Under the pieces are notes generated by a model that saw only the letters and a list, made by a program, of their open reading frames with translations, was not told where the DNA came from and made no database searches. Positions 1 through 9,713 of a DNA stretch of 64,000 nt are shown in pieces. The position numbers were made by a program, and so were the translations under genes. Source of the stretch: Leptodesmis sichuanensis A121. Its GTDB lineage: Bacteria > Cyanobacteriota > Cyanobacteriia > Leptolyngbyales > Leptolyngbyaceae. Location: positions 3,968,001 through 4,032,000 of the forward strand of contig NZ_CP075171.1 of assembly GCF_021379005.1 (NCBI RefSeq). Reading direction: 5' to 3'. Each line of letters begins with the position of its first letter. The first letter of the stretch is position 1.

Positions 1-123
1 CCCCTGCACAAAATGACTCAGAAACAAGTCAAGAAAGAGATGGCTGCCGTAGGACTCACCTGGCTGGAAACCAAAAAATTCCTGCCGCAACAGCATGTAT
101 TGATTTTTGGTAAGCAAACTTAA
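1..123 (+). CDS. C-terminal end of a probable SAM-dependent methyltransferase (partial)
   Basis: The reading frame is open from base 1 and stops at TAA 121-123, giving 40 residues that end in a pattern like LETKKFLPQQHVLIFGK. That ending is typical of small cyanobacterial class I SAM-dependent methyltransferases, where the last strand carries a Phe-Gly-Lys tail. The catalytic part lies outside the window, so the assignment rests on the tail alone. It runs toward the convergent prmC gene. Confidence 0.45.
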   Translation, partial: PLHKMTQKQVKKEMAAVGLTWLETKKFLPQQHVLIFGKQT

Positions 124-265
124 GCAAAAACTGATGCTCCCGGATTTTGTATTTATACCGTTCGACCCTGTAAGGGCGTGGCATTTGGGCAAAAACATCG
201 AGTCAAGCCAAAAATTTCTTACCAAATGCTGCGCCCCTACAAATGAAAACTGTTACTTCGGTCAA

Positions 266-299
266 TCCAAAATCGCAAATCTAAAATCCAAAATCAAAG
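266..299. repeat. Short AT-rich tandem repeat (CCAAAATC type)
   Basis: Degenerate copies of a unit like CCAAAATC/GCAAATCT lie directly downstream of prmC, and the prmC stop codon (294-296) falls inside the repeat. A near-identical motif occurs at 55197-55229 before the EamA gene. Such short tandem repeats are common in cyanobacterial spacers. Confidence 0.6.
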
Positions 300-1256
300 T
301 CGATAGGCCAATACAAACCGCTCAATCCCTGCCAGGTCAGCATGAACTTCGATGGAGTGATAACTGCCCTCCTGTTCCAGCAACTCAACAACGGTTGGAG
401 CTTGACCTGCCATCATTTCAATCAACCAGATGCCATTGGTTTGAAGATAGTCGGGGGCAGAGTTGATCAGATGACGAATGCAGTTCAGGCCATCGGCTCC
501 ACCATCTAAAGCTAAGTGCGGTTCATGCTGCATAACCTCTGGCTGCAGCTCCAATACCATGGCGCTGGGAATATAGGGAGGATTGGCAACCAGACCGCTC
601 AACTGTCCTTTGAGGTGACTTAACGGTTCTAACCAGGAACCCTGATAAAAGTGGATGCGATCGCCCAACCCATAAGCTTCTGCATTGGCTCGTGCGATCG
701 CCAGTGCCTCAGCACTGCAATCCACAGCATGAATAGTCGCTTCAGGAAAAGCCGTTGCCAGTCCGAGAGCGATCGCACCACTGCCCGTTCCCAGGTCAGC
801 CCAGTCTCCGGTGGAGAATTTTGAATTTTGAATTTTGAATTTTGAATTTTGAACGGCAGCAACAGCCAGGTCAATTAATAGCTCTGTTTCAGGCCGGGGG
901 ATGAGAACAGCGGGGGAGACTTTCAGGGAAAAGTTGCGCCAGGAGGTTGATCCAGCCAGGTACTGCACCGGAACTCGGCGAACGAGGCGCTGTTGCCAGA
1001 GATCGGTCAGAACGTCGAGAGAATGTTTCAGTGTGATCTGTTGTTGAGCTTTGAAGGTTTCTAAGCGTAAGTCTAGAGGCTGCAGGGTTGTCATTTCCTG
1101 GAGCAGCCAATCTACTTCTGAGATAGGGACGTGAGCGGCGATCGCCTGTTGCCGCGCCTCCTGCCACCACTGCCACAATTCCAGCCCAGAAACAACAATT
1201 CCTCGCCCTGGTTGAGGGGACGAGGAATCATTGAACTTTTGCTCAAACTCTGACAT
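294..1256 (-). CDS. prmC: Peptide chain release factor N5-glutamine methyltransferase PrmC
   Basis: PrmC methylates the glutamine of the GGQ motif in peptide release factors in the cytoplasm. The protein has the helical N-terminal domain followed by a Rossmann methyltransferase fold with the SAM loop DLGTGSGAIAL and the hallmark NPPYIPS motif that holds the substrate glutamine. I chose the ATG at 1256 (320 aa); the frame extends to a TTG at 1343, which adds 29 residues not expected in the family. Just before the SAM loop the protein carries an insert rich in Gln-Asn-Ser-Lys-Phe, encoded by five tandem copies of a 7-bp repeat. The stop codon lies in another repeat. The insert should sit in a surface loop and the core motifs are intact, so the enzyme is probably functional. 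Confidence 0.93.
   Translation of the reverse strand: MSEFEQKFNDSSSPQPGRGIVVSGLELWQWWQEARQQAIAAHVPISEVDWLLQEMTTLQPLDLRLETFKAQQQITLKHSLDVLTDLWQQRLVRRVPVQYLAGSTSWRNFSLKVSPAVLIPRPETELLIDLAVAAVQNSKFKIQNSKFSTGDWADLGTGSGAIALGLATAFPEATIHAVDCSAEALAIARANAEAYGLGDRIHFYQGSWLEPLSHLKGQLSGLVANPPYIPSAMVLELQPEVMQHEPHLALDGGADGLNCIRHLINSAPDYLQTNGIWLIEMMAGQAPTVVELLEQEGSYHSIEVHADLAGIERFVLAYRL
816..850. repeat. Five tandem copies of heptamer GAATTTT inside prmC
   Basis: GAATTTT is repeated five times without error, followed by GAAC. It lies inside the coding frame of prmC and encodes the QNSKFKIQNSKF-type insert. A 35-bp block is not a multiple of three, so the frame is kept only together with the flanking bases. 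Confidence 0.95.
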
Positions 1257-1379
1257 GGAATCGAAGAAAGATTCAGGAAGGGGAATGAATTCAGCTTCAG
1301 TTACTAGCTGCCATTGGTCACTAAAACGATTTGCGGGTATCAACTTTTTGGGAAATCGCCTTAACTCTCAACTCTTAAG

Positions 1380-1447
1380 CCTTGCCCAAGCCCAGAGCCA
1401 TAGTTTCTCTGATCGAAAAACAACTGCTCTCTAGCTGGACTTGGTTT
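1380..1447. repeat. Diverged dispersed repeat, copy 1 (upstream of prmC)
   Basis: This stretch from CCTTGCCCA to TCTAGCTGG...GGTTTA resembles 26896-26961, which lies upstream of cytM. By eye roughly two thirds of positions agree. Both copies have the same orientation and sit just upstream of a minus-strand gene. The function is unknown; it could be a shared promoter or leader element or an old mobile repeat. Confidence 0.5.
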
Positions 1448-1494
1448 AACTTTTAACTCTTCACTGAGTACTTTCCCAATTCCCCATCCTCTCT

Positions 1495-2286
1495 TTACTT
1501 CTTATTGGGTGTAGCTGCAGGTTTCACCTGATTTGCAGGTTTCTGTTGATTGCCCATTTGAGAGCGGATGAATTCCAGAGACTCTCTGGGGGGAATCAGG
1601 ACAATTTGATTCAGTTGGGGATCGTTCTTGGTTCGCATAACTTCAATCACCCCTTCCAGATTCAATACCTGAACCTCCAGGGTGGAAGCCACTTTAGGAT
1701 CTTGTTGCTTGAATCGATCCATCAAGTTTTGCAGGTCTTCCTTCTTGAAGAACATGGGAATTACGGTTTCATTGCCCTGTTGAATCGTTAAATAACCTTT
1801 TTCAGGGCCACCACGAGCCACAAACAAGGGTGTACCGCTGAAGGTATTTTTGTCACCACTTTGCTTCAGTAGAGTTTGGGCCGTGTCTACTTGTTGGCGA
1901 GAGGGAACAAAAGCAAAATCGAGTTTCTCTTTTTTATCCTTGTTGGCTACATTGAGCTGATATATCTCAGCCAGGGAGACAGGTACTACACGGACGTTTT
2001 TAACCAGATCAGGATTCTTATTCTTGAGGTTATCCAGAAAGGCCTGGGCATCTTGCTGCGTGATGAATACGCCAGCGACTGGGTTGCCTTTTTGCCCATT
2101 GGGGGGAGAAGCGACCAGAGGAGCACCCTGGGAATTGGCAATGGTGAATACAGGGATGGGACGGAGCTTTTGGAGAATCTGCTCTTGGGTCAGTGCCAGC
2201 ACTTGCAGCGTACCAGCCAGGAACGTCCCAACCAGGGTAGTCCCAACCAGGCCGGCAGTTGCACTCCAACGGACTAAAGACTTCAT
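1495..2286 (-). CDS. Tic22 family protein
   Basis: This 263-residue protein starts with a signal peptide (basic start, hydrophobic stretch rich in Gly/Val/Leu/Ala, residues 1-31). It then shows the Tic22-like arrangement of two similar halves with motifs such as PVFTI, VAGVFITQQDAQAFL, GTPLFVARGG and VIPMFFKKEDLQNLM. Cyanobacterial Tic22 homologues are periplasmic/thylakoid-lumen proteins implicated in outer-membrane biogenesis and are related to the chloroplast import component Tic22. The C-terminus is a short Gln/Pro/Lys-rich tail. It stands alone between prmC and a divergent binding-protein gene. Confidence 0.85.
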   Translation of the reverse strand: MKSLVRWSATAGLVGTTLVGTFLAGTLQVLALTQEQILQKLRPIPVFTIANSQGAPLVASPPNGQKGNPVAGVFITQQDAQAFLDNLKNKNPDLVKNVRVVPVSLAEIYQLNVANKDKKEKLDFAFVPSRQQVDTAQTLLKQSGDKNTFSGTPLFVARGGPEKGYLTIQQGNETVIPMFFKKEDLQNLMDRFKQQDPKVASTLEVQVLNLEGVIEVMRTKNDPQLNQIVLIPPRESLEFIRSQMGNQQKPANQVKPAATPNKK

Positions 2287-2577
2287 GATTGCTCCTGAAG
2301 AAAAATAATAGGGTTAGCAAGGAAAGCGAACATGTACCTCTAGGAATCCAGGGCTGTCTAGACTTTGACGAAATTTAGCGCCCTATCAATCCCAACTTCT
2401 GTAGCTCGACTAAGAATATTTGCCTACTCATTCTGAGGCATTCAGCGCAACTTGTAAATTCACGGCAACATTATAGGAGGATGAGGCTCGAACAGAGCAA
2501 GAGAATCAAACTTAGGTGACAAGTCTAGCGCAAAATAGTTCCTGGTTATCTCAAGCTTGCAGGGAGAAGTAACCACG

Positions 2578-3891
2578 ATGCTGAGATGGAAAGGGCTGAA
2601 CCGTTACATAGGAATCGCTTATCAAAGAATATTCCGGCGCATTGGAACGATCGCCTGGTTGACGTTCACCAGCCTGATGCTGATTGCTCCAGCCTGTCAG
2701 ATGCTCCCATCTCCGGCCCAACTGAAGATTGGTACACTGCTGCCAATCACCGGAGATCTGTCCCAATATGGTACGTCCATGCAAAACAGCGCTGATTTGC
2801 TGGTGAAAACGGTGAATAGCTGTGGTGGAACTCTGGGCCAACCCGTGGTTCTGATGGCGGCAGATGACCAGACCGAACCGACTGCTGGAGCCTCAGCGAT
2901 GACAAAACTGGCCGAAGTCGATCGCGTGGCGGGCGTGGTGGGAGCCGCATCCAGTGCTGTATCTAGTGCTGCCGTTGACATTGCAGTACGGAATCAGGTC
3001 GTGATGATTTCTCCTGCCAGTACCAGTCCCGTGTTTACCGATCGGGCACGCAAAGGTGACTTTCAGGGCTTCTGGTTCCGCACGGCTCCGCCCGACACCT
3101 TTCAAGCAGAGGCGCTGGCTCAACTGGCTCAAACTCAGGGCTTCCAAACCGTCTCTCTATTAGCAGTCAACAATGACTATGGCAATGGGCTACTTGCTGC
3201 CTTTATTCCCGCCTTTGAACGTCTGGGTGGAACTGTGGTTAACAAAGCTAAACCCGTTCGCTACCCTCCGGATGCTTCTGTATTTGCCTCAGAAGTGAAT
3301 GCCGCCTTCAATGGCCAACCCGATGCCGTATTACTGATTGCCTATCCAGAAACAGGCAGCTTGATCCTAAAGACGGCTTACCAGCAGGGACTCCTGGGCG
3401 GAAAAACAAAAGTGATTGCCACCGATGGCTTAAAGGAGGCCAAATTTGCGGAATTAGTCGGCAAAAACTCTCAGGGGCAATACATTGCGGTGGGATTGAT
3501 GGGAACCGCTGCCAGTGCCGGAGGGCCAGCGATCGCCGATTTCCAGCAACTCTACACCCAAGCCTACCAGCGTCCTCCCAAGATTTATGATCCCAACACC
3601 TGGGATGCCGCCGCCGTGTTAGTCCTGGCTGCAGAAGCGGCTAAGACGAATACCGGACCCGCCATCAAGGACAAAATTCGCGAAATCGCCAATCCCCCCG
3701 GAGAGTCCGTTACCGATGTGTGTAAAGCTTTATCCCTGATCCGCCAGGGCCAGAAAATCGACTACCAGGGAGCCAGCGGCAATCTGGACTTCAATGCATT
3801 TGGTGATGTGACGGGTAGCTATGATGTGTGGACGATCGCACCCGATGGTAGTTTGAAGGTGAAGGGAGCGATCGCAGTCACAGGTCAATGA
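2578..3891 (+). CDS. ABC transporter substrate-binding protein, branched-chain amino acid (LivK-like) type
   Basis: The 437-residue protein has a long basic N-terminus, a hydrophobic segment and a lipobox-like LIAPAC (Cys about residue 40), then the type 1 periplasmic-binding fold beginning KIGTLLPITGDLSQYG. This places it as a periplasmic lipoprotein that captures amino acids, amides or urea-like ligands for an ABC importer. The ATG at 2578 was preferred to a TTG at 2557 because AGGGAGAAG lies 9 bases upstream. No permease or ATPase genes are adjacent, so it is an orphan receptor here and the ligand cannot be told. Confidence 0.85.
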   Translation: MLRWKGLNRYIGIAYQRIFRRIGTIAWLTFTSLMLIAPACQMLPSPAQLKIGTLLPITGDLSQYGTSMQNSADLLVKTVNSCGGTLGQPVVLMAADDQTEPTAGASAMTKLAEVDRVAGVVGAASSAVSSAAVDIAVRNQVVMISPASTSPVFTDRARKGDFQGFWFRTAPPDTFQAEALAQLAQTQGFQTVSLLAVNNDYGNGLLAAFIPAFERLGGTVVNKAKPVRYPPDASVFASEVNAAFNGQPDAVLLIAYPETGSLILKTAYQQGLLGGKTKVIATDGLKEAKFAELVGKNSQGQYIAVGLMGTAASAGGPAIADFQQLYTQAYQRPPKIYDPNTWDAAAVLVLAAEAAKTNTGPAIKDKIREIANPPGESVTDVCKALSLIRQGQKIDYQGASGNLDFNAFGDVTGSYDVWTIAPDGSLKVKGAIAVTGQ

Positions 3892-4082
3892 TAGAGTGAG
3901 GCGAGAATTCGCAGTTCCATACCAGATTGAGCATCTCCTTCAGGCTTGATCAGAACTCCGAATTCTGGATTAAGAAGTTTGAATCTACATTGCAGCAGGC
4001 GCTGATAAGGATTGAGGCTGTAAATTGCTAACTAAATATCCCCAAAATTTGATCCAATTGGTTGATGAAATACTCGCTCGTA

Positions 4083-4187
4083 TCACTCTGAATCTGGTTG
4101 TTCTGGAAACAGGCGCGGCACATCATGAATGACCAGCCCTAAATCCTGTTTCACCTTTGCCAGACTGGTAAAGTCGCTGTAGGCCAT
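4083..4187 (-). pseudogene. Remnant of a cyanobacterial hypothetical protein (N-terminus only)
   Basis: On the minus strand an ATG at 4187 opens a 34-codon frame (MAYSDFTSLAKVKQDLGLVI...) ending in TGA. It resembles the beginning of a larger family seen in cyanobacteria that starts with a YSDFTL-K pattern; I do not know its function. After the stop another frame reads EYFINQLDQILGIF, suggesting further decay. The rest of the 3892-4208 spacer shows nothing else I can name. Confidence 0.35.
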
Positions 4188-4208
4188 CGACAAGCCCCAA
4201 TTAAAAAA

Positions 4209-4282
4209 TCGGGATGACAGGATTTGAACCTGCGGCATCCTGCTCCCAAAGCAGGCGCGCTACCAAGCTGCGCTACATCCCG
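4209..4282 (-). tRNA. tRNA-Pro (anticodon TGG)
   Basis: The minus strand folds as a 74-nt cloverleaf. The acceptor stem is CGGGATG with CATCCCG plus discriminator A, the D arm is GCGCAGCTTGGTAGCGC, the anticodon loop TTTGGGA sits on a CCTGC/GCAGG stem, and the T arm contains GGTTCAAATCC. CCA is not encoded. Anticodon TGG reads proline codons. Confidence 0.97.
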
Positions 4283-4371
4283 ATACTATCTATCAAAATA
4301 GCATATCGTTTTTTGCCAGAGACTGAAAGGTTTGCCCATTAAGATCAATAAGTTCCCTTGAGGACTGATCC

Positions 4372-5371
<1,000 letters not shown>

Positions 5372-5445
5372 TTAGATCACAGTATTAGATAGTATAGCCC
5401 CCATAGCCTGTTCGCATGTCTCTTTAACAAAGCCGTTCACTGATT

Positions 5446-6171
5446 ATGGCCTTAGGCTTAAAGTCATCTACCCTGGATCTGTTAAAACGCTTTAACAGAG
5501 CCTTTCCCCAGTTTTATGAACAGTTTGTGAGCAGCGAGATTCAACTGCAGAACCTGCGGCTGGCCTATCAACTGTACAAATCTAAGCAAGCGGTCATCGA
5601 GTTAAAGCCAGAAGGAAGCAAAAGTGCGCTTCATTTTGCTTATCGAAACCAGTCTTTTTTGCTGAGTGATATTTTTGGCGTTTTAGCGGCCTACGGGCTG
5701 ACAATTCATAGTTTGAGCCTGTATGGACAAATTTACCCCCCCATGCTGGTGTTTATCAAGCTGATCGTCTCCCGCAGTGGTAAGGCCCTGACTGAGAAAA
5801 CGGCTGAAAATGTCTGCCGCGCTGTTCGAGAAGCCTTAGCCGGACGCTTTGAAGTTGAAGAAATGCTGGCGGTTGAGTTCAATCTGGATGCGGGTTTGGA
5901 GCAAGTGGAAACCGGGTTTTATGTCGATCCCGTCTTTCATTTACCTGCCCTCTTGATTGAAGCCGACAACCAACCTGGCTTGTTCTACAAGGTGATGTAT
6001 GCCATCTGGCAGGAAGACCTGATGGTCGTCAATGCGAATTTGCTGGTTTGGCGAGGCCGTACCCGGTTAATCCTCTATCTTCTGGGGCCAAACGAAAGCA
6101 TTATTCCGGAGTACCTGGGGCAGAAGATCGCCGAAGGAGTAAAGCAACGACTCTTGGGACGGCGATTTTAA
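5446..6171 (+). CDS. ACT-like domain protein
   Basis: The 241-residue protein has two regions that look like ACT domains, about residues 66-135 (SFLLSDIFGVLAAYGLTIHSLSLYG) and 165-235 (LPALLIEADNQPGLFYKVMYAIWQEDLMVVNANLLVWRGRTRLILYL). Ala/Gly turn residues and the beta-alpha-beta pattern are visible. ACT domains usually bind small ligands or regulate enzymes; no catalytic domain is present. It is a conserved cyanobacterial type with no assigned function that I know. It lies upstream of psbD with a 397-base spacer. Confidence 0.6.
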   Translation: MALGLKSSTLDLLKRFNRAFPQFYEQFVSSEIQLQNLRLAYQLYKSKQAVIELKPEGSKSALHFAYRNQSFLLSDIFGVLAAYGLTIHSLSLYGQIYPPMLVFIKLIVSRSGKALTEKTAENVCRAVREALAGRFEVEEMLAVEFNLDAGLEQVETGFYVDPVFHLPALLIEADNQPGLFYKVMYAIWQEDLMVVNANLLVWRGRTRLILYLLGPNESIIPEYLGQKIAEGVKQRLLGRRF

Positions 6172-6473
6172 GCCAGCATCTTGAACGGCTTTGAGGACGA
6201 TTATTTAAGGTTTAATATTTTGAGCCATCCATTAAGACTTGTGTAGTTCTGTCTGGAAACGCTACAGACTGTTATTCTGCTTTGCAGAGTCTGAGAAGAT
6301 TTAGATGAACTGGAAAGTCCCTGATCTTGACCAGTCTCTCTAGAAGATGTTTCTCCAGGAAAGTATGGAGAAGCACAATCTGGGTTTTTTCACAATAGGT
6401 TGTCTATAGAGGAAGGATGCGAACGGAGTCATCAGCCCGGATGAATAAGAATTGCTGAGTTCTACGTATCGGT

Positions 6474-6501
6474 TTGTAAAATTTCTGATTTCTCCTATCA
6501 T
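6474..6501 (+). promoter_or_regulatory. Possible psbD promoter
   Basis: In the 397-base spacer before psbD, TTGTAA (6474-6479) and TATCAT (6496-6501) are separated by 16 bases, about 68 bases upstream of the psbD ATG. This fits a sigma-70-type promoter loosely. A second candidate, TATAGA/TATAAA, lies just downstream. The rest of 6172-6470 shows no gene. Confidence 0.3.
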
Positions 6502-6568
6502 GTATAGACATATAAACTCTTCACTCTAGAGATCCTGCAATTTTAGTAACACTAGAGGGTTTGAATCC

Positions 6569-7627
6569 ATGACCATAGCAGTCGGACGCGCGCCTGCAAC
6601 GCGAGGATGGTTTGACGTCCTCGACGACTGGCTGAAACGCGATCGCTTCGTCTTTATCGGGTGGTCTGGTCTGTTGCTGTTCCCCTGTGCCTTTCTGGCA
6701 CTGGGCGGCTGGCTGACCGGCACCACCTTCGTCACCTCCTGGTACACCCACGGACTGGCCTCCTCCTATCTGGAGGGGTGCAACTTCCTGACCGTAGCCG
6801 TCTCGACTCCGGCAGATAGCTTCGGCCACTCGCTGCTGTTCCTGTGGGGGCCAGAAGCCCAGGGCAACTTCACCCGCTGGTGCCAAATCGGCGGTCTGTG
6901 GCCCTTCGTCGCTCTGCATGGGGCCTTCGGTCTGATCGGCTTCTGCCTGCGTCAGATTGAAATCGCTCGTCTGGTGGGCATTCGTCCATACAACGCGATT
7001 GCCTTTACCGGCCCGATCGCAGTGTTCGTGAGTGTTTTCTTGATGTATCCGTTGGGTCAATCGAGCTGGTTCTTTGCTCCCAGCTTTGGCGTGGCGGGCA
7101 TCTTCCGGTTCATCCTGTTCGTGCAGGGCTTCCACAACTTCACCTTGAACCCCTTCCACATGATGGGAGTGGCAGGCATTCTGGGAGGGGCACTGCTGTG
7201 TGCCATCCACGGGGCGACGGTGGAGAACACGCTGTTTGAAGATGGCGACACGGCCAACACCTTCACAGCGTTCTCGCCCACCCAGGCCGAAGAAACCTAC
7301 TCGATGGTGACGGCGAACCGATTCTGGTCACAGATTTTCGGGATTGCCTTTTCCAACAAGCGGTGGTTGCACTTCTTCATGCTGTTCGTGCCGGTAACGG
7401 GATTATGGATGGCGAGTGTGGGCATCATCGGGTTAGCGCTGAACCTGCGGGCGTATGACTTTGTATCGCAAGAGTTGCGGGCAGCAGAAGACCCCGAATT
7501 TGAAACGTTCTACACGAAGAACATTTTGTTGAATGAGGGCATCCGCGCCTGGATGGCACCTCAAGACCAACCGCACGAAAACTTTGTCTTCCCTGAGGAG
7601 GTACTCCCCCGTGGTAACGCTCTCTAG
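6569..7627 (+). CDS. psbD: Photosystem II D2 protein
   Basis: PsbD is the D2 reaction-centre subunit of photosystem II in the thylakoid membrane, binding P680, QA and the non-haem iron with D1. The 352-residue length and the sequence [21 protein letters not shown]...[10 protein letters not shown]...[11 protein letters not shown] match the family end to end, including the five membrane spans and the [10 protein letters not shown] histidine region. An AGAGGG box precedes the ATG. Codon use is markedly more C-rich than in neighbours, as expected for a highly expressed gene. It is co-transcribed with psbC, overlapping it by 17 bases. Confidence 0.99.
   Translation: MTIAVGRAPATRGWFDVLDDWLKRDRFVFIGWSGLLLFPCAFLALGGWLTGTTFVTSWYTHGLASSYLEGCNFLTVAVSTPADSFGHSLLFLWGPEAQGNFTRWCQIGGLWPFVALHGAFGLIGFCLRQIEIARLVGIRPYNAIAFTGPIAVFVSVFLMYPLGQSSWFFAPSFGVAGIFRFILFVQGFHNFTLNPFHMMGVAGILGGALLCAIHGATVENTLFEDGDTANTFTAFSPTQAEETYSMVTANRFWSQIFGIAFSNKRWLHFFMLFVPVTGLWMASVGIIGLALNLRAYDFVSQELRAAEDPEFETFYTKNILLNEGIRAWMAPQDQPHENFVFPEEVLPRGNAL
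7595..7602 (+). promoter_or_regulatory. Ribosome binding site for psbC inside psbD
   Basis: GAGGAGGT lies in the psbD coding sequence 8 bases before the GTG at 7611. It decides the psbC start: the frame is open upstream to 7533, but residues before the GTG are not PsbC-like. Confidence 0.85.
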
Positions 7628-8999
7628 TAATGCAATGGCGGTGGGCGCTGGTCGCGACCAGCAATCCTCCGGATTTGCCTGGTGGGCTGGTAATGCCCGT
7701 CTAATTAACCTTTCCGGTAAGCTACTGGGCGCTCACGTTGCTCATGCTGGTCTGATTGTATTCTGGGCTGGTGCAATGACTCTGTTTGAGGTTGCCCACT
7801 TCATTCCCGAAAAGCCCATGTATGAGCAGGGGTTAATTCTCCTGCCTCACCTGGCGGCTCAAGGTTGGGGTGTTGGCCCTGGCGGTGAAGTCATTGATAC
7901 TTTCCCCTACTTTGTCGTTGGGGTTCTCCATCTGATTTCCTCCGCTGTCCTTGGTTTTGGCGGAATCTATCATGCTGTTCGTGGCCCCGAAGTGTTGGAA
8001 GAATACTCCAGCTTCTTTGGTTACGACTGGAAAGATAAGAACCAGATGACCAACATCATTGGGTATCACCTGATTATTCTCGGTGTTGGTGCTTTGTTAC
8101 TGGTTGCCAAAGCCATGGCTTTTGGTGGTTTATATGATACCTGGGCACCCGGTGGTGGTGACGTGCGGGTCGTTACCAACCCGACGCTGAACCCAGCCGT
8201 GATCTTCGGTTATCTGTTGCGCTCTCCCTTTGGGGGCGACGGCTGGATCGTCAGCGTAGACAACCTGGAAGATATCGTCGGTGGTCACATCTGGATCGGT
8301 TTGATCTGTATCGCTGGCGGTATCTGGCACATTCTCACTAAGCCGTTTGGTTGGGCACGTCGGGCCTTCATCTGGTCTGGTGAAGCTTACCTGTCCTACA
8401 GCCTAGGCGCTCTGTCCCTGATGGGCTTCATCGCCTCCTGCTTCGTCTGGTTTAACAACACCGCTTATCCCAGTGAGTTCTACGGTCCTACTGGGCCGGA
8501 AGCGTCTCAAGCTCAAGCGCTGACCTTCCTGATCCGTGACCAACGGCTGGGGGCGAATGTTGGTTCTGCTCAAGGCCCCACAGGTCTGGGTAAATACCTG
8601 ATGCGCTCTCCCACTGGAGAAATCATCTTTGGGGGTGAAACGATGCGCTTCTGGGATTTCCGTGGCCCCTGGCTGGAGCCTCTGCGTGGTCCCAACGGTC
8701 TTGACCTGAACAAGATCAAGAACGACATTCAACCCTGGCAAGCTCGCCGTGCGGCTGAGTACATGACCCACGCGCCTCTGGGTTCTCTGAACTCTGTGGG
8801 TGGGGTAGCAACGGAGATCAACTCCTTTAACTATGTATCTCCCCGCTCCTGGCTGGCGACTTCCCACTTTGTACTGGCGTTCTTCTTCCTGGTTGGTCAC
8901 CTGTGGCATGCTGGCCGTGCTCGTGCGGCGGCGGCGGGCTTCGAGAAGGGCATCGATCGCGAAGACGAACCCGTATTGTCGATGCCTAACCTCGACTAA
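7611..8999 (+). CDS. psbC: Photosystem II CP43 chlorophyll-binding protein
   Basis: PsbC (CP43) is the inner antenna of photosystem II; its large lumenal loop supplies a ligand to the Mn4CaO5 cluster. The 462-residue product starts from GTG ([25 protein letters not shown]), shows the expected six membrane spans and chlorophyll-binding histidines, and contains [23 protein letters not shown], with the conserved Glu and Arg of the lumenal loop. It overlaps psbD by 17 bases with its own strong ribosome site, the arrangement known in cyanobacteria and plastids. A terminator follows. Confidence 0.99.
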   Translation: MVTLSSNAMAVGAGRDQQSSGFAWWAGNARLINLSGKLLGAHVAHAGLIVFWAGAMTLFEVAHFIPEKPMYEQGLILLPHLAAQGWGVGPGGEVIDTFPYFVVGVLHLISSAVLGFGGIYHAVRGPEVLEEYSSFFGYDWKDKNQMTNIIGYHLIILGVGALLLVAKAMAFGGLYDTWAPGGGDVRVVTNPTLNPAVIFGYLLRSPFGGDGWIVSVDNLEDIVGGHIWIGLICIAGGIWHILTKPFGWARRAFIWSGEAYLSYSLGALSLMGFIASCFVWFNNTAYPSEFYGPTGPEASQAQALTFLIRDQRLGANVGSAQGPTGLGKYLMRSPTGEIIFGGETMRFWDFRGPWLEPLRGPNGLDLNKIKNDIQPWQARRAAEYMTHAPLGSLNSVGGVATEINSFNYVSPRSWLATSHFVLAFFFLVGHLWHAGRARAAAAGFEKGIDREDEPVLSMPNLD

Positions 9000-9029
9000 T
9001 TTTTAGTCCGGTTTCGCTAAATCACTCTC

Positions 9030-9060
9030 AGGCTCCTGGCTCGTCCGGGAGCCTTTTTTA
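9030..9060 (+). terminator. Rho-independent terminator of psbD-psbC
   Basis: GGCTCC (9031-9036) pairs with GGGAGCC (9047-9053) across a 10-base loop, directly followed by a run of seven T. It lies 31 bases after the psbC stop. Confidence 0.92.
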
Positions 9061-9116
9061 TTCGCGTTTGCTAGAATTGACTTACCTAATTGTAAGGAAA
9101 ACTGCTTTTAGTAAGG

Positions 9117-9365
9117 ATGCTGATGCTAACTTCAACAATTACTAGCAAAGGACAGATCACTATCCCGAAAGCGATTCGAGATCTGTTAAATCTTCATCCT
9201 GGAGATCGCATCGATTTTATTGTTGAGAACGGCTGAATATACGTTCAGCCTACTGATGTGGATGTACGATCGCTGTCTGGCTTACTTTACAAACCTGATC
9301 GGAAACCTGTTTCTCTAGAAGAGATGGATGCTGCCATTGCCCAAGGTGCGAGGGAATCCCTGTGA
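9117..9365 (+). pseudogene. AbrB/MazE-type antitoxin with in-frame TGA
   Basis: Read through, the frame gives 82 codons: an N-terminal SpoVT-AbrB DNA-binding domain (TITSKGQITIPKAIRDLLNL then HPGDRIDF) and a C-terminal toxin-binding tail (PVSLEEMDAAIAQGARESL). Codon 40 (9234-9236) is TGA, where relatives usually have Arg, so a single C-to-T change (CGA to TGA) would explain it. The last bases overlap the toxin start as GTGA, the classic antitoxin-toxin coupling. The truncated 39-residue product would lack the toxin-neutralising tail. Confidence 0.85.
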
Positions 9366-9704
9366 AAGGATTGCACACAAACGTCCTGGTGCGATACCTG
9401 ACCCGTGACGATGAGCAACAGTGGCAACGTGCGGAGCAATACATTAACGCCACCCTGGCAGCAGAAGAAACCTGTTTTATCAGCAACATTGTGCTATGTG
9501 AATTAGTGTGGGTCTTGCGATCGGCTTACCGGATTCCGCGTGAAGAATTAATCACCACATTGGAAAAGATTTTACGGACAAGCCACTTTGATTTTGAAGA
9601 TAAGGCTGTGATCTGGGGGGCATTTCGGCAATTTCAACAGGGTAAAGCAGATTTCTCTGACTATTTAATTAGTAAAGTGAACCATCAAGCTGGGTGTACT
9701 GAAA

Positions 9705-9713
9705 CGGCAACTT
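9705..9713. repeat. 9-bp target site duplication, left copy
   Basis: CGGCAACTT is repeated at 10868-10876, directly outside the right end of the IS element. It is part of the PIN toxin coding sequence. Confidence 0.9.

Noticed and set aside
107-466. Plus-strand frame of 119 codons overlapping the 3' end of prmC
   Set aside because: It runs antisense to well-supported PrmC sequence and through an AT repeat; no protein family pattern.
6521-7210. Long antisense frame over psbD (229 codons)
   Set aside because: It is an artefact of the strong codon bias of psbD; the composition is Gln/Glu/Arg-rich nonsense with no family features.
7533-7610. Upstream ATG start for psbC
   Set aside because: The residues before GTG 7611 are psbD read in another frame; the strong GAGGAGGT box points to the GTG.
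9234-9236. TGA as a selenocysteine or reassigned codon in the antitoxin
   Set aside because: No selenocysteine insertion structure is visible, relatives have Arg there, and the partner toxin is already broken; a plain nonsense mutation is simpler.
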